The notes: generated by a model from the letters alone, not told the origin. DNA of 64,000 nucleotides from Exiguobacterium sp. s122 (GCF_018618475.1 NZ_JACSMD010000001.1:620001-684000); one strand, 5' to 3'. Shown: positions 18,178 to 27,590, counted from the stretch's first letter. A program made the numbers and translations.

Positions 18178-18621
18178 TCATACGTACACGTTAACGAGTA
18201 GCCCGCGAATCTCACCGACTTGATCGAGGAGTGACAAGCGTGACGCCTCGCCCGAAATCACTTGATCTGTCAAGGCGAGTAGTTTCTGATCAACTTGTTC
18301 GACGATTTTATAAATCTTCGCACGGCCTCGGCGGTTAAAGCCGCGTTTATCTTCGAGACGAAGGGCTGCGTCAACGGCGTCTTTCATAAAGTCTTTAATC
18401 AGTTGTTTATATTCAGCGAGTGCCTCGACCGTCTGGCTCTCGGCGAGGAGCTCGCCTTGCTCGTGGATGGCCGCGATTTGCCGTTGGAAACGTTCATGTT
18501 CGCGGTCCTCCCGTTTTTGTCCGATGACGTTCGAGAATGAGACACCAGGCTCAACTTCAGGCTTCTTTGCTTTACTAGAGCCAAGGAGAGACTGCGTCTC
18601 CATGATGCGACGAATGTCCAT
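18178..18621 (-). CDS. yaaR: YaaR family protein (DUF327)
   Basis: 147 residues. It is helical and charged, with the DUF327 core EYKQLIKDFMKDAVDAALRL and GRAKIYKIVEQVDQKLLALT. In Bacillus, yaaR lies in a different locus and its role is unclear. Here it sits 21 bp downstream of a flagellin gene. The ribosome site is modest (AAAGGACGAGG). Confidence 0.85.
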   Translation of the reverse strand: MDIRRIMETQSLLGSSKAKKPEVEPGVSFSNVIGQKREDREHERFQRQIAAIHEQGELLAESQTVEALAEYKQLIKDFMKDAVDAALRLEDKRGFNRRGRAKIYKIVEQVDQKLLALTDQVISGEASRLSLLDQVGEIRGLLVNVYV

Positions 18622-18642
18622 AAGGCCTCGTCCTTTCTTTAC

Positions 18643-19467
18643 TTAGTTCAATAATTGTAACACGCCTTGCGGCAATGCGTTCGATTGAGCAATCATCGCC
18701 ATGCCAGATTGATTTAAAATATTGAGGCGGGCGAAGTCCATCATCTCACGAGCCATATCGGCATCACGAATACGCGACTCGGACGCCGTCAAATTCTCTG
18801 AACCGATAGAGACAACACTGACATTCGCCTCAAGACGATTTTGTATAGCGCCGAGTTTTGAACGTTCAAGTGAAACGGCGTTAATAGCGGCATCAAATTT
18901 AGCGATGGCGTCCCCGGCTTCTGACGCTGTCAACACGCTAATACCGTCAATCTCGAGGGCACTGGCCCGCAGGTCGGCAACATTTAAGATAACGGCTTCA
19001 CCGCTTCCGGCACCGACCTGAAAGAACAGTTCTTTTGCGCCTTGTGTGTATTCGCCGTTCATGATTTTCTTCGAGTTGAATTCGGTCGTCTCGGCGATAC
19101 GAGTCACTTCAGCAGTGAGCGCGGTAATTTCTTCTTGGACGGCTTTGGCATCGTCAGGACTAAGCGTACCGTTTGCTGCCTGCACCGATAGTTCACGCAT
19201 ACGCTGGAGGAGAGCGTGTGTCTCGTTCATTCCGCCTTCGAGCGTCTGCGTGAGCGAGATGCCGTCAAGGGTGTTACGTTCGGCCATCGACAACGAGTCG
19301 AGACGCATGCGCATTTTTTCTGAGATGGCGAGACCGGCCGCGTCATCAGACGCTTTATTGATGCGGACACCGCTTGAAAGTCGATCCATCGTCTTCTTCA
19401 TCGTCGCTTGGTTCATCGAGAGCGACGTATAGGCTTTTAAGGCTTGAACGTTATTGGTAATTTTCAT
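18643..19467 (-). CDS. Second flagellin
   Basis: 274 residues. Conserved N-terminus (KAYTSLSMNQATMKKTMDRL, then [18 protein letters not shown]) and C-terminus (RIRDADMAREMMDFARLNIL, ending LPQGVLQLLN). It is as short as hag, with no D2/D3 domains, but clearly diverged from it and with the general genomic codon bias rather than hag's optimised one. It follows AGGAGG, and its start overlaps the upstream FliS-like gene by 17 bp. A minor filament subunit or an alternative filament are both possible. Confidence 0.93.
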   Translation of the reverse strand: MKITNNVQALKAYTSLSMNQATMKKTMDRLSSGVRINKASDDAAGLAISEKMRMRLDSLSMAERNTLDGISLTQTLEGGMNETHALLQRMRELSVQAANGTLSPDDAKAVQEEITALTAEVTRIAETTEFNSKKIMNGEYTQGAKELFFQVGAGSGEAVILNVADLRASALEIDGISVLTASEAGDAIAKFDAAINAVSLERSKLGAIQNRLEANVSVVSIGSENLTASESRIRDADMAREMMDFARLNILNQSGMAMIAQSNALPQGVLQLLN

Positions 19468-19831
19468 AGCGGTTTCCTCCTAACGGTTGCGGGGTTAGCT
19501 TGGCACGCTCCATTGCTTCACTCCAAGTGTGGTCTAAATCTTTCGCAAGGTCACGTAATTCCTCGATTTTAGACAAATCTTGTTCAATCAACGCCTCGAG
19601 GCTCGACTTTGCCATATACAAGTAAATCTCATCGAGCTGGGCCGAGATGATGCCGCCGTTGTCGTGCAAACCTTGGTGTAGTTTCGCGAGCAGCTCGCGC
19701 GCCTGCCGGAGGTGACGGTTTCGTTCGGCGATCGTCGTTGTCAATGCGTGTTCATAATGATATGTGAGGGCATGAAGCATCGCTTGCGTCAGCTCTTCGG
19801 CGCTCATCTCGTATAGTTGATTCTGGTTCAT
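19451..19831 (-). CDS. FliS-like flagellin chaperone, second copy
   Basis: 126 residues. The helical pattern aligns by eye with FliS: NQNQLYEMSAEELTQAMLHA at the start, then ISAQLDEIYLYMAKSSLEAL and LRDLAKDLDHTWSEAMERAK, matching FliS helices three and four. The usual N-terminal NPYxAY motif is missing. It overlaps the gene upstream (ATGA) and the flagellin downstream, implying tight co-expression as a dedicated chaperone. AAAGGAGAAC precedes it. Confidence 0.8.
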   Translation of the reverse strand: MNQNQLYEMSAEELTQAMLHALTYHYEHALTTTIAERNRHLRQARELLAKLHQGLHDNGGIISAQLDEIYLYMAKSSLEALIEQDLSKIEELRDLAKDLDHTWSEAMERAKLTPQPLGGNRYENYQ

Positions 19832-20118
19832 CCTTGTTCTCCTTTAAGTGAGTCGAGTTCTTCAATCAACAACAGTACTTCAGCCATGACGTCATACAGC
19901 TCGGGCGGGATGGCGTCACCGAGGTCAAGGTCGAGCAGGTGGCCAAGGAGCGAGTGGTCATGCTCGATGGCGACGCCGCGCGCTCTTGCCTCATCTAAAA
20001 TTTTATCGGCGACGGCGCCCGTCCCGCGGGCGACGATGACCGGTGCCCGGTCCGTCGACTCGTCGTAACGGACGACGGCGGCCGTCTTTCGTTTCGTCAA
20101 ATCCATGCGTTGATACAT
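19828..20118 (-). CDS. FlhB C-terminal-domain-like protein (YlqH/FlhX type)
   Basis: 96 residues, with AGGAGG 5 nt before the start. It matches the cytoplasmic tail of the export-switch protein FlhB: KTAAVVRYDESTDRAPVIVA, then GTGAVADKILDEARARGVAI and a C-terminal IPPELYDVMAEVLLLI. The autocleavage NPTH motif and the membrane part are absent. Stand-alone copies (YlqH in Bacillus) are known and can partly replace the FlhB tail in some bacteria. Here it follows a FliK-like gene, its expected functional partner. Confidence 0.86.
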   Translation of the reverse strand: MYQRMDLTKRKTAAVVRYDESTDRAPVIVARGTGAVADKILDEARARGVAIEHDHSLLGHLLDLDLGDAIPPELYDVMAEVLLLIEELDSLKGEQG

Positions 20119-20127
20119 GTCGGCCTC

Positions 20128-21807
20128 CTAAATCTTGAAGTCGTAACCGGTCGTCGGGGGTGTCACCGGCTCGGCTTCGACTTTCTCGGTCTTCGTCAGC
20201 GGTCGAAACTGCGTCGTCACGCTTTTGTAGCCGATTGCCTCTAACGTCGTCTCGACCTTTCCGAGGAGCGGACGGGCGAGCGTCTCGACACGCTTGTCAT
20301 CGTGCTCGAGCGTCAGACGTAAATTGCGGTCGATCGCCTCGAGCTTCACCGCAATCTCGCCGAGCCGTGGCGTTTCGAGCCGGATGTAGAGGACACTGTT
20401 TTCCCAGTCGACGACGTCCCCGGCCTCCCGGTTTTGGATGTGGACGTGGATGCCTGTGTCAATCTCTTGCACTTTCGCCGGCAAGGCGAGCAAGAGCTGA
20501 TGCAACTGGCCACCGTCGAGCCGGTTGAGCGTCTGTTGGACTTGGAAGAACGAGGCGAGACGCACCGCCTCTGGGTTCGTCGCATCCGCTTTAACAGAGA
20601 GACCAGACGCCTGGACACGCTGCGCCGTTTCTTGGATGACGCGGCCCGATAGCTGTTGGTCAAGCTTGAACGGCGGTATTTTCGCGATCTCGCCAGCGCG
20701 GCTCGCTTGATGCGGGATATATTCGAGTCGGACGTGGTTCGGCACGTAACGGAAGTCGTTCAACGCAGCGCGCACTTCTTTAATGAGTGCGGCACTCTCG
20801 GCCGGTTTCGTCGCAAGCAGGCCTAGCGCGACGTCAAGTTTCGCCGTCATCGACACGAGCGCCTTCTCTTGCGTCGCGTCCGTATGTAACAGCGCGTCCG
20901 TCTTCTGGATGAGTTGCGTCAACCGGGTCGATACCGTCTCAAGGGCGGGGCGGGCCGTATGCGGGCTCGTCTCGACGAGCGCGGCGACTTGGCCGAGCTG
21001 TTTCGTCACGGTCGCTTGTTCGTTTCGGAACGTGTTCGTCACCTTCGCGAGGTGGCTCGTCACTTCCTTGACGACGACTTGTCGTCCGGACGGGAGCGTT
21101 ACCGCATCAAACTGTGGTCGGTTCGTCGGAACGTGAAGCGACTCGACCGATTTTTGCGGGACCGGAACGTCACGAATGATTCGGTCGACCGTCTCCGGTG
21201 TCGGTGTGATGCGTTCGCTCACAGGACGGGATAAGTTAACGAGTTCGACGAAGCGTTCTTTTCGCGGATACGGTGCGTCCGGCGGCGGTGGCTTTAATTG
21301 CTCCCTCGCCTCAGAGAGGGTCGACGCAGCGATCATGTTTTTGACGTCTCGCGGGACGTCCGGTGTGTCCACGGTCTTCAATAGAAGGATCGCGTCGCGC
21401 AAGTCGCCTTTCATCGCCGTCTCGAGCAAGCGAACCGTGTCGGCGTTCATCGGCAGTCGTCCGGTCTGGAGCAGGCGGCTGACGGCGCTCCGTACTTCTG
21501 GTGGGAGCGCGGCGAGGAGCGTCTGAATCTTTGCTTCGAGCTTCGTCGGTTGACTGGTCGGTTCTGCTTCTTCTTTTGGCGGAACGACCGTCGCAAGTAG
21601 CGTGCCGTCTTGTTCCGCGAGCGTCACATGGAACGGGTTCGTCTTCGGCATACCGTCTTTGAACGTAAGTTCCATTTCTTCGCCGTTGATTTTCACGATA
21701 GCTGTGTCGGGACCGGTCTGTTTGACGAGCTCGGCCTTATAAACCCGGTTCGTCTGGATGCCGGCGCTCGCTTGCACGAGGGCGAGCGATTGGGCTTGGA
21801 TTTGCAT
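20128..21807 (-). CDS. FliK-like protein with hook-length-control C-terminal domain
   Basis: 559 residues from the ATG at 21807, which follows GAGGTGA. An OB-like start (about 1-55), a long low-complexity Pro/Thr/Glu-rich middle, and a C-terminal domain (about 445-535) with LYIRLETPRLGEIAVKLEAI and LRLTLEHDDKRVETLARPLL, matching the Flg_hook/FliK-C pattern. It resembles Bacillus YlqG, which is encoded before ylqH. FliK measures hook length and flips FlhB specificity. Whether this one does so, or serves a separate export state, is unknown. Confidence 0.75.
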   Translation of the reverse strand: MQIQAQSLALVQASAGIQTNRVYKAELVKQTGPDTAIVKINGEEMELTFKDGMPKTNPFHVTLAEQDGTLLATVVPPKEEAEPTSQPTKLEAKIQTLLAALPPEVRSAVSRLLQTGRLPMNADTVRLLETAMKGDLRDAILLLKTVDTPDVPRDVKNMIAASTLSEAREQLKPPPPDAPYPRKERFVELVNLSRPVSERITPTPETVDRIIRDVPVPQKSVESLHVPTNRPQFDAVTLPSGRQVVVKEVTSHLAKVTNTFRNEQATVTKQLGQVAALVETSPHTARPALETVSTRLTQLIQKTDALLHTDATQEKALVSMTAKLDVALGLLATKPAESAALIKEVRAALNDFRYVPNHVRLEYIPHQASRAGEIAKIPPFKLDQQLSGRVIQETAQRVQASGLSVKADATNPEAVRLASFFQVQQTLNRLDGGQLHQLLLALPAKVQEIDTGIHVHIQNREAGDVVDWENSVLYIRLETPRLGEIAVKLEAIDRNLRLTLEHDDKRVETLARPLLGKVETTLEAIGYKSVTTQFRPLTKTEKVEAEPVTPPTTGYDFKI

Positions 21808-21826
21808 AGTTGTCACCTCGACCAAT

Positions 21827-21853
21827 ATATCGACCTCTTTTTAAAAAAGTGAA
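21827..21853 (-). promoter_or_regulatory. Possible SigD promoter of the second flagellar operon
   Basis: On the minus strand TTCA, a 16-nt spacer, then TCGATAT. The -10 is good but the -35 has two mismatches, and the transcript leader would be only about 12 nt. The spacing agrees with the other SigD sites here. Confidence 0.42.
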
Positions 21854-21867
21854 GCAAATTAAATAAG

Positions 21868-21895
21868 AAAAAACCTCCCGTCACGTGACGGAAGG
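21868..21895 (-). terminator. Terminator of comK
   Basis: On the minus strand CCTTCCGTCAC and GTGACGGGAGG pair with one wobble, then TTTTTTC. Confidence 0.87.
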
Positions 21896-21899
21896 CAGG

Positions 21900-22394
21900 T
21901 CAAGATTCGAGCACAGGGCTCATGTTCAGTTGTTGGAACCGGGCGACGAGTTCTCCCGTCGCTTTGATTTGATTCTTTAGGACGTACGCGGTCGCGTTCG
22001 TCTGGATTCGGCGGCCGTCTGTCGTGACAATCAGACCGTTCGGATTCCCTTCGACCGTGACGATTTCACGGACGTGGGACCAGGCGTACCATTCGCAGTC
22101 TTCCCGTTTTGGTGATTTCGTCGGGAAGAAGACGAGACCGCTCGTCGGTTCGATGACGACAGGTACTTTCCCTTTGACACCGGCGACGCGCTTGGCGATG
22201 AAGATCCGTTCCTCGATCGAGCTGTTGTATTGGCGGCAAGAAAGCTGCAGCAACTGATACGGCCTGAGCGGGGTCGAGATTTCCGTGCCATCTTCGAGAA
22301 TGATTTGCGACTGCTTCATCATGTCGAAGCAAGGCAAAATCGCCACGGTTCGTTTCGTGATGCGATATTTTTCGTCGGAATAGTAGGGGCGCAT
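21900..22394 (-). CDS. comK: Competence transcription factor ComK
   Basis: 164 residues from the ATG at 22394 (GAGGAGG 12 nt upstream); the ATG at 22415 would overlap that site. The ComK core is recognisable: PLRPYQLLQLSCRQYNSS, then PVVIEPTSGLVFFPTKSP and ECEWYAW-like CEWYAWSHVREI. In Bacillus, ComK activates the DNA-uptake genes by binding AT-boxes (AAAA-N5-TTTT). It is shorter than B. subtilis ComK (192 aa), mainly missing the C-terminal tail that there is needed for MecA/ClpCP degradation. No clear AT-box was found in its own upstream region. Confidence 0.85.
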   Translation of the reverse strand: MRPYYSDEKYRITKRTVAILPCFDMMKQSQIILEDGTEISTPLRPYQLLQLSCRQYNSSIEERIFIAKRVAGVKGKVPVVIEPTSGLVFFPTKSPKREDCEWYAWSHVREIVTVEGNPNGLIVTTDGRRIQTNATAYVLKNQIKATGELVARFQQLNMSPVLES

Positions 22395-22580
22395 ATGCTG
22401 CACCATCCTCCTCATATTGGATTTTCAGGATCGGCTAAATGTTAGCGGCACAAACCTAAATCATCTCTTCCATGATATATCACAAAAAATGTAAACTCAA
22501 CAAGACAATATGAAAAGTAGGGAAATATAATTCCAATGTAAGCCAAAAAGTAAATCGTTTGCAAAATATTGAGAAAGTGT
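22395..22580. other. Divergent intergenic region comK / cold-shock gene
   Basis: AT-rich control region. No ComK AT-box pair with 5-nt spacing was found. A possible comK promoter on the minus strand is an extended -10 TGATATAT near 22473. An open frame on the minus strand here is judged spurious. Confidence 0.5.
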
Positions 22581-22609
22581 TTGTCACGCCATCCATAAGG
22601 TGGTAAGAT
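22581..22609 (+). promoter_or_regulatory. SigA promoter of the cold-shock gene
   Basis: TTGTCA at 22581-22586, 17-nt spacer, TAAGAT at 22604-22609. It gives a leader of about 50 nt. Confidence 0.75.
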
Positions 22610-22665
22610 TACCGGTAGAGGGAAAGCCTCTGTATTCTTCAATGGTGAAAGGAATGGATTTACAC

Positions 22666-22863
22666 ATGGTAGGTAAAGTAAAATGGTTTAACTCAGAAAA
22701 AGGTTTTGGCTTCATCGAAGTTGAAGGCGGCAAAGACGTTTTCGTACACTTCTCAGCAATCCAAACTGACGGCTACAAATCACTTGACGAAGGTCAAGAG
22801 GTAGAGTTTGAAATCGTTGATGGCGAGCGTGGCCCACAAGCGGCTAACGTTGTAAAATTATAA
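22666..22863 (+). CDS. csp: Cold-shock protein (Csp family)
   Basis: 65 residues, typical Csp length when started at ATG 22666 (an ATG four codons earlier is possible). RNP1 KGFGFIEV and RNP2 VFVHFSAIQ are intact, with the start [15 protein letters not shown] single OB-fold that binds single-stranded RNA/DNA and melts RNA structure at low temperature. Optimised codon use indicates high expression. Own promoter and terminator. Confidence 0.95.
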   Translation: MVGKVKWFNSEKGFGFIEVEGGKDVFVHFSAIQTDGYKSLDEGQEVEFEIVDGERGPQAANVVKL

Positions 22864-22872
22864 TTTCAAACG

Positions 22873-22904
22873 AAGCCGGCTCTCTCGTAGAGCCGGCTTT
22901 TTTG
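22873..22904 (+). terminator. Terminator of the cold-shock gene
   Basis: AAGCCGGCTCT and AGAGCCGGCTT form a perfect 11-bp stem, then TTTTT. Confidence 0.93.
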
Positions 22905-23040
22905 TTTTCCTCACATAACGTACAAACCTTAAAATACGCGTTTAAAAATCTGTCAAACGGGTACAAACCTTTTATACCAACCGACTTCGTGATGAGACGA
23001 ATCATTCGGAACAAAATTGTCATTATTTTCTGATGATAAC

Positions 23041-23071
23041 GTTTTCATAACGAACGAATTCGGGGTATACT
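23041..23071 (+). promoter_or_regulatory. Candidate hpf promoter, SigA and/or SigB type
   Basis: A SigA -10 TATACT (23066-23071) overlaps a SigB-like GGGTAT (23063-23068). Upstream GTTTTC at 23041 resembles the SigB -35 but with a 16-nt spacer, longer than usual. In Bacillus hpf (yvyD) is controlled by stress sigma factors. An 11-bp direct repeat GTACAAACCTT lies further upstream at 22920 and 22961. Confidence 0.4.
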
Positions 23072-23176
23072 AAATATGAGCCACCTGGTTCCACTTTCTT
23101 TTCAGAAATGAAGCAGGAGATTCCGTCACATGTGACGAATCATTGGGTCAAGCGGTTATTTTAAGGAGGAGTTCAG

Positions 23177-23737
23177 ATGATTTATAACATTCGCGGCGAA
23201 AACATTGAAGTCACACCAGCCATCCAAGACTATGTCGAGAAGAAGCTGGAGAAGTTGACTCGGTATTTCACAACTCCTACGGATGCACAGACGGCTTACG
23301 TCAACTTGAAAGTGTACAATGAAAAGCAAAAAGTAGAAGTCACGATTCCGATGCCGAACTTGTTGCTTCGTGCTGAAGAGACGAACCTCGATATGTACGC
23401 GGCGATCGACCTTGTCGTCGACAAGTTGGAGCGTCAAATCCGTAAACACAAAACAAAACTCAACCGTAAAGGACGCGCCAAAGAGGGCGGGATCGGCGAG
23501 TACTTCAAAGCGCTCGAAGGTCCGGAAGACGTGCCGGTGTATGATGAAGAAGAGTCAGAGCTCGAACTCGTCCGGACGAAGCGTTTCACGCTCAAGCCGA
23601 TGGACACAGAAGAAGCAATCCTTCAAATGGATATGCTCGGCCACAGTTTCTTCGTCTTCTCCGATGCCGAGACGGGCAACACGAACGTCGTCTACCGTCG
23701 AAAAGACGGCAAATACGGTTTGATTGAACCTGAATAA
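23177..23737 (+). CDS. hpf: Long-form ribosome hibernation promoting factor
   Basis: 186 residues. The N-terminal S30AE/YfiA domain (about 1-100) starts MIYNIRGENIEVTPAIQDYV. A linker leads to the C-terminal dimerisation domain (about 128-182) with RTKRFTLKPMDTEEAILQMD and LGHSFFVFSDAETG. Long-form HPF dimers join 70S ribosomes into inactive 100S particles in stationary phase or stress. AAGGAGGAG precedes the start. hpf before secA is the Bacillus order. Confidence 0.95.
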   Translation: MIYNIRGENIEVTPAIQDYVEKKLEKLTRYFTTPTDAQTAYVNLKVYNEKQKVEVTIPMPNLLLRAEETNLDMYAAIDLVVDKLERQIRKHKTKLNRKGRAKEGGIGEYFKALEGPEDVPVYDEEESELELVRTKRFTLKPMDTEEAILQMDMLGHSFFVFSDAETGNTNVVYRRKDGKYGLIEPE

Positions 23738-23756
23738 TTTAAACTTGACTATTATA

Positions 23757-23788
23757 CGGCCTCCCTCCATGGGGGGCCGTTTCGTTTT
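23757..23788 (+). terminator. Terminator of hpf
   Basis: ACGGCCTCCC pairs with GGGGGGCCGT, followed by TTTCGTTTT. Confidence 0.8.
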
Positions 23789-23877
23789 GCCTTTCCTTGA
23801 AAGCGCGGGTCACTTCGGTTAAACTGTACATTAGGGAAAAAACATGCATTTTAGAGGAATGCTGAGGAGATATGAGT

Positions 23878-26400
23878 ATGGCGAACTTTTTGAAAGATTT
23901 ATTTGCTCCACAGAAACGGATATTGAAAAAAGCAGAGAAAGCGGCCGACCTCGTCGAGTCGTTTGCTGAACCGATCAAAGCGTTGTCTGACGAACAGTTG
24001 CAGGCGAAGTCTGAAGAGTTCCGCGGTCGTCTTGCCAAGGGCGAGACGCTCGATGATATTCTCCCGGAAGCGTTCGCGGTCTGCCGCGAGGCATCGGAAC
24101 GCGTGCTTGGCATGCGTCACTATCGTGTCCAGCTCATCGGGGGATACGTGCTCCATAACGGCGACATCTCTGAGATGAAGACCGGGGAAGGGAAGACGCT
24201 CGTCGCGACGCTCCCGGTTTATTTGAACGCGCTCACAGGTCGTGGTGTCCACGTCGTCACGGTCAACGAATATTTGGCCCGTCGTGATAAAGAGTTGATG
24301 GAACCGCTCTACTTCGCACTTGGCCTCTCGGTCGGTTTGAACGTCTCGAACATGGGACGCGAAGAGAAGCAGGCCGCATACAACTGCGACATCACGTATT
24401 CGACGAACAACGAGCTCGGGTTCGACTATTTGCGTGACAACATGGTCCTTTATAAAGAAGACCGTGTCCAGCGTGAGCTCTACTTCACAATCGTCGATGA
24501 AGTCGACTCGATTCTCGTCGATGAGGCGCGGACGCCGCTCATCATCTCGGGATCGGCTCAGAAGTCGACCGAACTCTACACACGTGCTGACGCGTTCGTC
24601 CGCACGCTCACGGTCGAGGACGACTACACGGTCGATGTGAAGACGAAATCGGTCTTACTCACGGACAAAGGGGTCGACCTTGCCGAGAAGTTCTTCGGCA
24701 TCGACAACTTGTTCGCGATTGACCACGTCTCGGTCAACCACCACGTCGGGCTCGCCCTTCGCGCGAACGCCGTCATGCACCATGACGTCGACTATATGAT
24801 TCGTGACGGCCAAGTCATGATCATCGACCAGTTCACGGGCCGGGTCATGGATGGACGCCGCTACTCGGAAGGGTTGCATCAGGCGATTGAGGCGAAAGAA
24901 GGCGTCGAGATTCAACGCGAATCGATGACGCTCGCGACGATCACGTACCAGAACTATTTCCGTATGTATGAGAAGCTTGCCGGGATGACCGGGACGGCGA
25001 AGACGGAAGAAGAAGAGTTCCGGAACATCTACAACATGCAGGTCGTGACGATACCGACGAACCGTCCAATCCTTCGGGAAGACAGCTCCGACCTCATCTT
25101 CAAGTCGATGGAAGGCAAGTTCAAGGCGGTCGTCGAAGAAATCATGGCTGCGCACGCGACAGGCCAACCGGTGCTCGTCGGGACGGTCGCGGTCGAGACG
25201 TCCGAATACTTGAGCAAGCTCTTGTCGAAGAAAAAGATTAAGCATGAAGTGTTGAACGCGAAGAACCACGCCCGCGAGGCCGAAATCATCGAGAACGCCG
25301 GACAAAAGGGAGCGGTCACGATCGCGACGAACATGGCCGGACGCGGAACCGACATCAAGCTCGGAGAAGGCGTCATCGATCTCGGTGGTTTGTATATCAT
25401 CGGGACGGAACGTCACGAGTCACGCCGGATCGACAACCAGCTCCGTGGTCGTGCCGGTCGTCAAGGGGACCCGGGTAAATCCCAGTTCTACTTGTCGCTC
25501 GAAGACGAACTGATGCGTCGTTTCGGTACCGACAGCCTCCAGAGCATGATGGAGCGCCTCGGGATGGACGACACGCAGCCGATCGAGAGTCGTATGGTCT
25601 CAAAAGCCGTCGAGTCGGCACAAAAACGCGTCGAGGGGAACAACTATGATGCGCGGAAACAGCTCCTCGGTTACGATAACGTCATGGCCGACCAACGCAA
25701 GGTCATGTACAAAGACCGGGCAAGCATCCTCGAGAACGAGTCGGTGTCTGACATCGTCCGTTCGATGATGCGGGACACGGTCGAGGCCGGCGTGGCACAA
25801 TATACGCCACTCGAACTCGTGCCGGAAGAATGGAACATCGACGAGCTTGCGCACTGGGCGAACCAGACGCTCGCCCTCGAGCACACGGTGGAAGGGAAAG
25901 ACTTCTACGGTAAAGAACGCGAAGAGATCACCGAACTTCTTCTCGAGCGCACGAACGCGCAGTACGAGGCGAAACGTCAACTCGCACCGCCAGAGCGGTT
26001 TAACGAGTTCGAGAAGATTATCGTGCTCCGTGCCGTCGACTCGCACTGGATGTCGCACATCGACCACATGGATCAGCTCCGTCAAGGGATTCACTTGCGT
26101 GCCTACGGTCAGAACGACCCGCTTCGCGAGTACCAGTCGGAAGGGATTAACATGTTCGACGCGATGAACGCCGCCATCTCGGAAGAAGTGACCGGATTCG
26201 TCCTTCGCGCCGAGGTCGGCGACAACCTCCGCCGTGAGAAAGTCGTCGAAGAAGAAGTGGCCGTCTCTGGGAAAGACGACGCCCCGATGAAGAAGAAGCC
26301 GGTCCGTCGCACCGAAGACCAGCGTCTTGGCCGCAACGACCCGTGCTGGTGCGGATCGGGCAAGAAGTTCAAGAACTGCCACGGTAAACAACAAGCTTGA
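23878..26400 (+). CDS. secA: Preprotein translocase ATPase SecA
   Basis: 840 residues from the ATG at 23878, 8 nt after GAGGAG; the ATG at 23872 is too close to that site. Motor motifs are present: Walker [15 protein letters not shown] near residue 100, DEAD-like [17 protein letters not shown] near 205, and [14 protein letters not shown] near 480. The C-terminal zinc finger [14 protein letters not shown], which binds SecB or lipids, is intact. It drives unfolded preproteins through SecYEG. Length is normal. Confidence 0.97.
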   Translation: MANFLKDLFAPQKRILKKAEKAADLVESFAEPIKALSDEQLQAKSEEFRGRLAKGETLDDILPEAFAVCREASERVLGMRHYRVQLIGGYVLHNGDISEMKTGEGKTLVATLPVYLNALTGRGVHVVTVNEYLARRDKELMEPLYFALGLSVGLNVSNMGREEKQAAYNCDITYSTNNELGFDYLRDNMVLYKEDRVQRELYFTIVDEVDSILVDEARTPLIISGSAQKSTELYTRADAFVRTLTVEDDYTVDVKTKSVLLTDKGVDLAEKFFGIDNLFAIDHVSVNHHVGLALRANAVMHHDVDYMIRDGQVMIIDQFTGRVMDGRRYSEGLHQAIEAKEGVEIQRESMTLATITYQNYFRMYEKLAGMTGTAKTEEEEFRNIYNMQVVTIPTNRPILREDSSDLIFKSMEGKFKAVVEEIMAAHATGQPVLVGTVAVETSEYLSKLLSKKKIKHEVLNAKNHAREAEIIENAGQKGAVTIATNMAGRGTDIKLGEGVIDLGGLYIIGTERHESRRIDNQLRGRAGRQGDPGKSQFYLSLEDELMRRFGTDSLQSMMERLGMDDTQPIESRMVSKAVESAQKRVEGNNYDARKQLLGYDNVMADQRKVMYKDRASILENESVSDIVRSMMRDTVEAGVAQYTPLELVPEEWNIDELAHWANQTLALEHTVEGKDFYGKEREEITELLLERTNAQYEAKRQLAPPERFNEFEKIIVLRAVDSHWMSHIDHMDQLRQGIHLRAYGQNDPLREYQSEGINMFDAMNAAISEEVTGFVLRAEVGDNLRREKVVEEEVAVSGKDDAPMKKKPVRRTEDQRLGRNDPCWCGSGKKFKNCHGKQQA

Positions 26401-26406
26401 TTTTTT

Positions 26407-26432
26407 AAGAGGCGAGCCTGCTCGCCTCTTTC
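26407..26432 (+). terminator. Hairpin between secA and prfB (terminator or attenuator)
   Basis: AAGAGGCGAG and CTCGCCTCTT pair perfectly around CCTG; only three Ts follow, so read-through into prfB is likely. Confidence 0.7.
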
Positions 26433-26454
26433 CTACGGAAAGGTGACATACACT

Positions 26455-27555
26455 ATGGAAATTTCAGATATTCGGAACGAACTCGAGGCGATGGCAAAAC
26501 GCCTCGACAACTACAAGGCTTCCCTTAACTTGACGGAGAAGCAGGCGCGTATCGCCGAGCTCGAGAACGAGATGACGTACCCGGACTTCTGGGACAGCCA
26601 AGAGAAAGCGCAAAAAGTCATCGACGAGTCGAACGGTTTGAAAGCGATGGTCGACAAATATCAGGCGCTCGCTGACGGACACGAGGACGGTGAAGTGACG
26701 CTCGAGCTCATCAAAGAAGAGCCGGACGCCGAGATGCAACAAGAGCTCGCCGAGATGGTGACAGAGCTGAAAGGTCAATTCGACGAGTTTGAGCTCGAAA
26801 TCCTCTTGAACGGCCCATATGACGCGAACAACGCCATCCTTGAGCTTCACCCGGGAGCCGGCGGGACCGAGTCGCAAGACTGGGCCTCGATGCTCCTTCG
26901 CATGTATCAGCGCTTCGCCGACAAACAAGGTTGGAAAGTCGAGACGGTCGACTACCTTCCGGGTGAGGAAGCCGGTGTCAAATCGGTCACGCTCCGCATC
27001 ATCGGGCATAACGCCTACGGATACTTGAAAGCGGAGAAAGGGATTCACCGGTTGGTGCGCATCTCGCCATTCGACTCGTCAGGCCGCCGTCACACGTCGT
27101 TCGTCTCATGTGACATCATGCCGGAGTTCGATGACGACATCGAAGTCGACGTGAAGACAGAAGACCTCCGCATCGACACGTACCGCGCGTCAGGCGCCGG
27201 CGGTCAGCACATCAACACGACCGACTCGGCCGTCCGGATCACGCACGTGCCGACGGGCGTCGTCGTCTCGTGTCAGACCGAGCGCTCACAAATCAAGAAC
27301 CGTGAATCAGCGATGAAGATGCTCAAGGCGAAGCTTTACCAACGTGAGCTCGACGAGCAACAACGTAAGCTCGACGAGATTCGCGGTGAGAAGACGGACA
27401 TCGGCTGGGGTAGCCAAATCCGTTCCTACGTCTTCCACCCGTATGCGATGGTCAAAGACCACCGTACAAGCTATGAAGTCGGGAACACGGGCGGCGTCAT
27501 GGATGGGGACATCATGGGCTTCATCGACGCGTACCTGCGTAAGACAAATATGTGA
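26455..27555 (+). CDS. prfB: Peptide chain release factor 2, encoded in one frame
   Basis: 366 residues from the ATG at 26455, 7 nt after AAAGGTGA. The GGQ loop [17 protein letters not shown] (about 244-260) that triggers peptide release is intact, and the SPF-type anticodon-like region is [13 protein letters not shown]2 reads UGA and UAA. Most bacteria have an in-frame UGA near codon 25 read by programmed +1 frameshift. Here codons 24-25 are CTT AAC and the frame is continuous, so this feedback control is absent. Confidence 0.96.
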   Translation: MEISDIRNELEAMAKRLDNYKASLNLTEKQARIAELENEMTYPDFWDSQEKAQKVIDESNGLKAMVDKYQALADGHEDGEVTLELIKEEPDAEMQQELAEMVTELKGQFDEFELEILLNGPYDANNAILELHPGAGGTESQDWASMLLRMYQRFADKQGWKVETVDYLPGEEAGVKSVTLRIIGHNAYGYLKAEKGIHRLVRISPFDSSGRRHTSFVSCDIMPEFDDDIEVDVKTEDLRIDTYRASGAGGQHINTTDSAVRITHVPTGVVVSCQTERSQIKNRESAMKMLKAKLYQRELDEQQRKLDEIRGEKTDIGWGSQIRSYVFHPYAMVKDHRTSYEVGNTGGVMDGDIMGFIDAYLRKTNM

Positions 27556-27560
27556 TGCAT

Positions 27561-27590
27561 GTGGCTCAAAGACCGATGTCTTTGGGCCAC
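27561..27590 (+). other. Intergenic hairpin after prfB
   Basis: GTGGCTCAAAGAC pairs with GTCTTTGGGCCAC (one wobble) around CGAT. No T-run follows, so it may be an mRNA-stabilising or processing structure rather than a terminator. Confidence 0.6.

Noticed and set aside
22442-22642. 66-aa open frame on the minus strand
   Set aside because: No ribosome site; it overlaps the cold-shock promoter and leader, and its composition is not protein-like.
25600-26394. Long minus-strand frame inside secA
   Set aside because: Shadow of secA codon bias; no start signal and no conserved motif.
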